From: Bolinopsis microptera
Taxonomy: Eukaryota; Ctenophora; Tentaculata; Lobata; Bolinopsidae
Direction of reading: 5' to 3'
Assembly: GCF_026151205.1 (NCBI RefSeq)
Contig: NC_087078.1
Span: 16,695,118 to 16,759,117 of the forward strand
Length of the DNA: 64,000 nt
This document shows, one piece after another, positions 57,605-64,000 of this stretch (position 1 is its first letter; every line of letters starts with the position of its first letter). The position numbers were made by a program, and so were the translations under genes. The notes below the pieces were generated by a model. It saw only the letters and a list, made by a program, of their open reading frames with translations. It did no database searches and was not told where the DNA came from.

Positions 57605-58350
57605 ACGGGGTTATACGGGTTCCTGCTAGTTAATACAAGTCATCATACGTTTTAATCCCTGCAAAATTTCCTCCGTTTCTACGCAACCTACATAACCAGT
57701 GGATAATAATTTAAAATCACATCAGACACGAGTAAAAACTAGAGTTATTAACCTGGTTGACAGGTTCAATTAACTGATAAGATATCGGCTCCGGTAACCG
57801 CCCCCCCCCCCCCCCCCCTGCATGAAGTATGACCTAAAGGTTTGTGAATACGGGCCTTAAATCACCAATATTTGTAGTTAGAGTTCAGGAAATCTCGGCA
57901 GATTTTAATAATCAGGAATTACTAAGTGGAAAGGTCTGAAACTGAAAAACTTTAACCATACGATATTAGAGTTTCATAACTAAATACAATATAATACAGC
58001 CTTATCGATTTTCACAGAAACTGCACCAATGGCAGTATGGCACAGTCAAGATCGAACCGATATCTTGCAGTACTATAATTTTATTGATTTCAATGATGAA
58101 TCATGAAACCTCCTGTACCGTCAATTGCGCTAATCTAAACCTGAATTACCAGACCTCTTATTTTCTCTTCGTTGTAATTGTCGAATAAAACTCAAACATT
58201 TTACATTAAGGATGAAAAGAAACTAGAACATAACTGATTTTAAATGTCCTCAAATAAAACTTTCGACTAGCGGGTTTCCCGTTTCTAGTTTTATATACTA
58301 CGAGTTTCTACTCCTTCTAACTATATATTAACTAAGAATATGTTCATGTT
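57605..58350. other. Non-coding, nothing recognised
   Basis: Includes a poly-C run at about 57802-57819. From about 58180 it becomes homologous to the 3' flank of the SRCR gene (45480-45660), so the cassette duplication extends about 170 bp past the stop codon. Confidence 0.5.
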
Positions 58351-58356
58351 CCGAAA

Positions 58357-60165
58357 CTAAAACATACATATTGCACCATCATGAAACTGTATAACAACTT
58401 GGCAGCAGTCCCCATTAAAAGTACCCTCACAAGCAGCTGTAGTACACTCATGTTTTGTGTAGTCCGCAGGGTCAGTCATAACACGGCTACATGTTTCACC
58501 CTTTTCACAGGGATCTGGGTCGCAGGGAGTTCTGAAATTTAATAAAAACATCGTTAATTGCTGTTTACAAAACTTAAATATAAAACAAAAGATATTACGA
58601 ATATTGATTGCAACTATTAGAAGTTAAATGAAATAAAAATTGTGAGTCTCGAAATTTACAATAATCAACGCTATTCAATAAAATGAATACTTGGTGGTTA
58701 TTGAATAACATGAATTATACTGAATATCAATTTTCAATCACCACCATGTATAAATCTTTACTTACGAGGTAAATTGTTCACATGTATCTCCTTCTGTTCC
58801 TTGTGGACAGTCACACACCAGTTCAATATCTCTAACAGAACACTCGCCCCCATATGAGCAGTATTTTTCAGGACAAGTAACCTCCTCACAGACGTTCAAA
58901 TCATCTTCTCTCTAAAATTATATAGTAAATTGATGATTGGGCGAATTTATTGAACTCAAATTTTGGACAGCACATCTTCGCAGTGTGGACAGCTCAAAAA
59001 TTAAGAATGACATTTTTGGTGACTCTTCTGCATTTCACAGGGTCTCTCAAAATATACTTACCAGCTTGTAACCTGCACTTGCATCACATTCACATATATT
59101 GTAACTATTGCATGTCCCATCAGTACAATCATTATCGTCAGCACACACTGAATGAAGATAAAATAACTTTTAAACGAGTGACCGATTTTATGCTATTCGA
59201 ATTTCGAATAAATTGATACTACTACATACTAAAGTTTCATTCACCAAATTAAAAGCATATATTAATTGTTGTATACACTATAAATATACATATTATACTT
59301 TTAGCATTTTGTACTCACCGACACACGGTTCAAGGAGTGGGTCAAAATACCCTGTACTGCCACAGATCAAAGTTTGTACATTAACATCGTAAGGTCCTCC
59401 TGGGACATGATATCCAGCTGTACACGTGACAGTGACCACATCGTCTACATTATACGGTCCGTCCGCACTAGCTTCTTGATTGGAGAGAACAAACGCATCG
59501 CACTGAATAATAGTACACAGTCTTGGATCATCGTAAGACTTCTCATAACCATCGTTACATAGGCACTCTCCGTATTCTGTGCATGTTCCACCTACACAGT
59601 CCGCTACATTATCAGCACAGGCTGAAGGATACAATTTTTATCAGAATATATTATAAAATATCTTAATTTAAATTTAATATCCAACAAACTAGGACAACTG
59701 AAATGTAACATAGTTCTCAAAATCTGTAAGCTTCAACAAACAAAAAAGTATTAATCTAATTCTAAAAGATATCGTACAAATAACGAATCAAAGAACTTTG
59801 TGAAAATCGGTTGGGGATATTAAATAGGATTCAGGTCGAAATCCAAAACAGAAGCATCAACTCATTCTTCATCGTATATGGGAAACAACAATATTTTCAA
59901 GGCCCTTTCATGGATTGTCTTTATCAAATGCACTTACCCACACAGCTAGCTGTACCGATACCACCTACAGCGGGATCAGGAACAAAATTACCGGCGTCAC
60001 ACTCAATGTTTCCCTCGACATCATTTATTGATGTACCCCAGGAAATGAAGTAGTTCATATTACAATATATTCTTGCTTTATCACCATCTGTGTAACTGAA
60101 AGCATAGGGGGATATACTCCTCACGTTTATCCTTTCTATGTCGAAGCCGTCGCACTCTGGATTAT
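58357..60165 (-). CDS. Third CCP-EGF cassette with gene 3' end (5' exons missing)
   Basis: Five minus-strand exons with intact splice sites and phases: 59938-60165 (CCP), 59319-59621 (EGF+CCP), 59062-59147 (EGF), 58766-58911 (EGF) and 58357-58531 (C-terminus, ending ICMF). They are collinear with the last half of the SRCR-CCP-EGF gene and have no stop or frameshift. Only one cassette copy is present, and no signal peptide or SRCR exon is found inside the window. Homology stops abruptly at 60207. Above that point lie unrelated sequence and a large transposase-like frame on the other strand. The gene may continue beyond 64000 with the element sitting in an intron, or it may be a headless duplicate. 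Confidence 0.7.
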
Positions 60166-60207
60166 CTGAAAATGCAACAGCGATTAGGAACCGGGCCTAA
60201 CAAAAGC

Positions 60208-60932
60208 CGCTCTTACTAAATCGCTCGCCCAAATTTTAAGAAAATTCTTGTGAAAAGGCCTTTTAGGGATGAAATTGATCTTATTCGGTGTATTTTTGGA
60301 CGCTGATTCCGAATCAGCCCCCATGACGTAGGGTAAAAATGCTTCCCTGGAGAGTTATGGGCAAAAAAACCGTTTTGGTCACGTGACAGGCTAGTAAAAC
60401 ATGAATTCGATTGTTTAGGGCTCGGGTTAGGTTACCGGAAAAGTTACCGGCCAGCGGGCGCGCCACCAATATGATAGTTTCGATACAGCTGTAGACACCG
60501 CGCGTGTCTGTCAAGTATTTAGCCATTACAATTCATGTTTAGATTGCGCGCGCATAGGAATTCTGTCAAGAATAGTTAAATTTGACCACAAAATGCCATA
60601 AATGTATTCACAATGATTGGATAATGATGGTAAAAATTTAATCTTTAAAAGAATTTTTGAATTTTTAGTTTTCGTTCAACAAAACCGATTTTACAGTTCA
60701 AAAGCAGAATTTTCAACTTTTTAATAACAATCCCTTCACGCCGCGCCGATATGTGTTTCTGTACTAATTTGCGCTCTTATTTCGCGTTGGATACTTTTAC
60801 CTATAGATATGTCATTTTATAATTAGGATTGTTTCTGGGGCTCGCTTGCAATATATATATTCAACATTTTCTTTCCTATTTCCGTACATTTTGTATTTTC
60901 CTCGTTCGTGGTAATTAGTTTTTATTAGCACA
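60208..60932. other. Unrelated sequence from the duplication break to the large ORF
   Basis: Begins exactly where homology to the CCP cassette ends. It contains cgcccaaatttt near 60228, a CACGTGAC site at 60380 and a GC-rich patch near 60440-60550. It probably holds the end and 5' leader of the element encoding the ORF at 60933; no inverted repeat can be tested, since the other end lies outside the window. Confidence 0.4.
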
Positions 60933-63900
60933 ATGAGCAAACGATCACGTACCGAAATAGAAGTTCAATTTCTTAGCGACTGTGTATACTCTGCGTTAGT
61001 CAAATCTGGATACTCAAAGCTTCCTTTCTGTAAGTACATTTTGGCACATTTTGTATTGTCAGAATTTGACGGACGCGTAGAAGACCATGTGAATCAATTT
61101 CCCCATTATTTTGGTTACGTTCGTAATTACTTGGATTCGCGAAATTTTCGTCGAATTATTGGTCAAGCCAAGTGTATCGCCGATAATAAAGAGGTTTTAG
61201 ATTCTCTTAAGCAGACTTATAGGAGTGATCAAATTCGCATTTCACATGAAAACAGTAGGCCACAAGTAGAAGGCGTCCCTTGTAGTGTTTGTTTTAATAT
61301 GTCAAACAATGACGGAGGTGATAATTTGAAAAGTAGATGCAACAAAATTTTATCCGGATTTGCTAATAACGAGTTAGGTCGTGGAAAGAGTTTTAAGGAA
61401 ATCCATGAATGCATTTGCAGGACTTCCTACGAAATTCTTTCTAGCTACGATAAAAGTGTCGAAAATTTCGAAATATCTTTGAGCGAATTAAAAGTGGAAT
61501 TTGAGCGGTACAAATCGGAACTAACCATCAATGTTGCAAAATTCAATGATCATTTAACCGAGGCTAGTGCGCTTATCCACTATGGCAGTGGTCTTTCAGG
61601 AAGTCAGGTCGAGAATTTAGACCGTACTATATTTTGCACTGAATTTTCTAAAACAGACATCGAGCAACATCTGTCTAATCTACCAGATTATCGCCACATT
61701 AAGTCATCCGATCCAAATATTGAGCTTGGGGACCTGTTTAATGAATACTGTTCGCACGTCCTTACGTACCATTTCGAACCAAGTTTCTTTAAACTGGGTA
61801 CAAAATATAGTTTAACTGGCCCTAAAGGAGGGAAAAGATTGTCCGATTATGCACAATCTGTCTGCTTAAATTACCTTTTACTTCCGAGAAATCATGGTAT
61901 TTACAGTGAGTTAAGACCCATACTTGCTGTCCACAGTAATGCTCGGACACGCTACAAGCCCCACTCTCTAGTTGACGATCTTTATATCCCAAGAATTCCT
62001 CCAGCTAGTGTCGCTGATGAAAAAGTTGAAATACTAAGAGAACTCCAATCAATTTTGCTGGGGACTCCCCAGATACCACTTTTGTATGAAGGTTGGGATT
62101 TGGTTAAATCATGTCCTAAACAGGTAGCAGCTAACTCACGATTAGTTGACCTTATGTCAATTAGAGAACATTACCTAAGTTTCCAGTCTGGTAATAATTT
62201 CTTGAAGGCCAAACCAAAAGAGCATTACCAAAATTTGTCGATTGACGAGGTGAAATGCACCTTAAAGAGTTATAGTTTGATTTGTGAGAGCGACTTCCAA
62301 AAATACGACGAAAGTTTTCTTAGAAAAAAACTTGAAGAAGCTGAGTCTACAAGGAGCTTTGCAATGTGGTATGATCACGCCGTTATTTTAAACAGAAGTT
62401 ACATCCTTTTTGTCGTTTGGCCTTTATACAGCAAGTCCCTTTACCAATCAAATGATCTATGTGAAGGGGATTTACAAAAAGCTGTCGAGCAAATTTACAT
62501 CCATTACATAGCTATGTCTCCTTCGACAACCAAAAGCGAAGAGGCATTACAAGAATTTAGAACTAACCAGTTAGCTGCCTTTAAAGTTACAATTAAAACA
62601 AACTGCGGAATCGAATTCACGGACAGATTAAAATTTGTGAATGGCGATGCGCCTGTAAGGAGTGTTGAGAATGGTTCAAACAAGAGTGGACCGTATCGTA
62701 ATCCTACCTTATTAGAATGCTTCCCTATAGATCATTATGAATATTACGAAATTGTAAAATTTGAACACATGACATTCGACAAAACTACAAAACATGCTAA
62801 TAAAGGTGGGTTCTTCGAAAATCCTGAAAATCGCGGAAAATCGCTACAAGATTTAAAAGATAAACCCGCCTCAGCATTAGAACTAATGAAAATAAGATGG
62901 CCACATAAGCGTCTTGATAATATGAATAGCGAACAGATAAAAGAGTTTTTGAAAAATGACTTAGGGGGTATAAGGCGACCCCCTATTCTATTCATGGCTA
63001 CTCCTGATAAATCACCTGAAGAAATTGGTCTTGAAGGGGCTGAACTTTTGGGAAATGAATGTCTTCATGGTCTCAGAGGCGAAACCCTCAAATCATTCAA
63101 ACACATTCCAGGACCTCAAGGTGACGGACCATTAAAATTAGTACATGAGATTATATCCAATTGTTGTAATTTTGATTACGGATCAAAACACGAAAAATCT
63201 GGCGAGTCAGTTTTTAAGAATTTAATTGAAATTGTCCAGAAACTAGAAATGAAATTATTTCCAGACGGGTTGTCCTGTAATATTTGCGGGGATATTTTTA
63301 CTTTGTCAATTGTGACCAAATGTCCTAAATGCCTTTATTATACTTACTTCAGAGCACTTCTAGAAATTCATATATTTGGATACAAAGATGAGTCTAAACG
63401 GTCAGGTGCCTCCACATTGCTGCTTCATAATATAATTTTTGTATGGTTTAAAACTTTGAAAGAAATACAGATTACGATACCTACTGCTCTTAAAGTTATT
63501 AATTCTATTTACTTCCTCGGCATAGTTTACTACATGGGTCCAACATTCGAACTTACTAACTTTTTGTCAGTGCATGCCGGACGCATGGAAGATATTTTTC
63601 GGCAACTGAAGGTCTCTGCTCACAGTTTTACCAATCGAAAACACTTTCAAGAGAGTTTCCTGCTTAATGTCCTAAAACGTCAAGAAATCTCCAGATACTT
63701 TAAAACTGCAAACAATTTCAAAACTTATCGTAGCACAGTTTCTTCTGCCATCACTGCATTTCATCAAAGAAGTCCTATTCCTGACATTGTTTTTACCAAA
63801 GAATTTATAACGTCCAACATCCAAGACTTTGCAGGACACGTTTATCGCATTTCAAATTTTGTCGTTTCCAATACTAATGAACGATATATGAGTTTGTCCT

Positions 63901-64000
63901 CGGAAAACGACCTTAAATTCTTTTCCTCTAGAGAATGTCGCTCAGAAAACTGTCTGTCATCATGCCCACCATGTTTATCAAAGTTATTTCCTGATTTCCC
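60933..64000 (+). CDS. Very long intronless ORF, DDE-transposase-like, open at window end
   Basis: From ATG 60933 the frame stays open to 64000: 1022 codons with no stop, still open. Translation shows: an N-terminal Cys group (C117-x2-C120, C136, C160, C162) that could bind zinc; a helical section around residues 165-210; a central region rich in aromatic and charged residues; an L-H-G-L-R-G motif around His712; a zinc-ribbon-like C782-x2-C785-x11-C797-x2-C800; an H-A-G-R-M-E-D motif with Glu886 followed by T-N-R-K-H; and C-terminal cysteines 1002, 1007, 1011 and 1014. A LH-(D/G)-x-(K/R)-G motif, a zinc finger and a late Glu in (G)R-x-E-x-x-F are the arrangement I associate with large DDE transposases with an inserted zinc-binding domain. 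I cannot assign a family. No intron, lineage-type exon or gene neighbour supports a host gene; capture by the host cannot be excluded. Confidence 0.7.
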   Translation, partial: MSKRSRTEIEVQFLSDCVYSALVKSGYSKLPFCKYILAHFVLSEFDGRVEDHVNQFPHYFGYVRNYLDSRNFRRIIGQAKCIADNKEVLDSLKQTYRSDQIRISHENSRPQVEGVPCSVCFNMSNNDGGDNLKSRCNKILSGFANNELGRGKSFKEIHECICRTSYEILSSYDKSVENFEISLSELKVEFERYKSELTINVAKFNDHLTEASALIHYGSGLSGSQVENLDRTIFCTEFSKTDIEQHLSNLPDYRHIKSSDPNIELGDLFNEYCSHVLTYHFEPSFFKLGTKYSLTGPKGGKRLSDYAQSVCLNYLLLPRNHGIYSELRPILAVHSNARTRYKPHSLVDDLYIPRIPPASVADEKVEILRELQSILLGTPQIPLLYEGWDLVKSCPKQVAANSRLVDLMSIREHYLSFQSGNNFLKAKPKEHYQNLSIDEVKCTLKSYSLICESDFQKYDESFLRKKLEEAESTRSFAMWYDHAVILNRSYILFVVWPLYSKSLYQSNDLCEGDLQKAVEQIYIHYIAMSPSTTKSEEALQEFRTNQLAAFKVTIKTNCGIEFTDRLKFVNGDAPVRSVENGSNKSGPYRNPTLLECFPIDHYEYYEIVKFEHMTFDKTTKHANKGGFFENPENRGKSLQDLKDKPASALELMKIRWPHKRLDNMNSEQIKEFLKNDLGGIRRPPILFMATPDKSPEEIGLEGAELLGNECLHGLRGETLKSFKHIPGPQGDGPLKLVHEIISNCCNFDYGSKHEKSGESVFKNLIEIVQKLEMKLFPDGLSCNICGDIFTLSIVTKCPKCLYYTYFRALLEIHIFGYKDESKRSGASTLLLHNIIFVWFKTLKEIQITIPTALKVINSIYFLGIVYYMGPTFELTNFLSVHAGRMEDIFRQLKVSAHSFTNRKHFQESFLLNVLKRQEISRYFKTANNFKTYRSTVSSAITAFHQRSPIPDIVFTKEFITSNIQDFAGHVYRISNFVVSNTNERYMSLSSENDLKFFSSRECRSENCLSSCPPCLSKLFPDF

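Overview
The window is nuclear DNA of an invertebrate animal. It is AT-rich. Its genes carry short GT-AG introns (about 100 bp to 1.6 kb) and encode animal-type families: tetraspanin, SRCR, sushi/CCP, EGF and Ig-like modules, and a tyrosine-motif scaffold. Both LINE and LTR retroelements and several DNA-transposon families are present. I cannot name the species from sequence alone; a non-bilaterian or marine invertebrate is plausible.

Layout. 1-5.9 kb is non-coding, with a 17-bp TIR mini-element, a run of four hairpins (404-541) and a 21-bp satellite carrying one CACGTG per unit. 6.0-7.3 kb holds a 5'-truncated LINE reverse transcriptase on the minus strand. 7.3-13.4 kb has no recognisable gene. 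13.4-22.1 kb is a complete but coding-defective LTR retroelement in minus orientation. Its 1.18-kb LTRs differ at one position by eye; it holds remnants of two different gag modules and one protease, no reverse transcriptase or integrase, and several tandem arrays. 22.3-26.0 kb holds a two-exon type I membrane receptor (Ig-like fold, Thr/Ser stalk, ITIM-like tail) and a downstream copy of only its membrane segment and tail. 26-33.8 kb is mostly non-coding (345-bp CT microsatellite, paired CRE sites). 33.85-39.0 kb encodes eight exons of a coiled-coil scaffold with YVQM and YMQM motifs. It converges on a six-exon minus-strand tetraspanin (39.9-43.8 kb) whose introns hold a 25-bp minisatellite and a hAT-type element with a perfect 8-bp target duplication. 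45.7-53.2 kb is a ten-exon minus-strand gene for a secreted SRCR-CCP-EGF protein, containing an internally duplicated cassette. 54-57.6 kb contains sushi relics, mariner-like elements and a LINE relic. 58.4-60.2 kb is a third copy of the CCP-EGF cassette with the gene's last exons. 60.9-64.0 kb is an intronless open frame of at least 1022 codons that runs off the window and looks like a large DDE-type transposase of a family I cannot name.

Taken together, the window reads as a recognition-gene neighbourhood (Ig/ITIM-like receptor, tetraspanin, SRCR-sushi-EGF secreted proteins) reshaped by tandem duplication, probable gene conversion and mobile elements. All gene models were built by eye from splice sites and reading phase; no transcript or database evidence was available.
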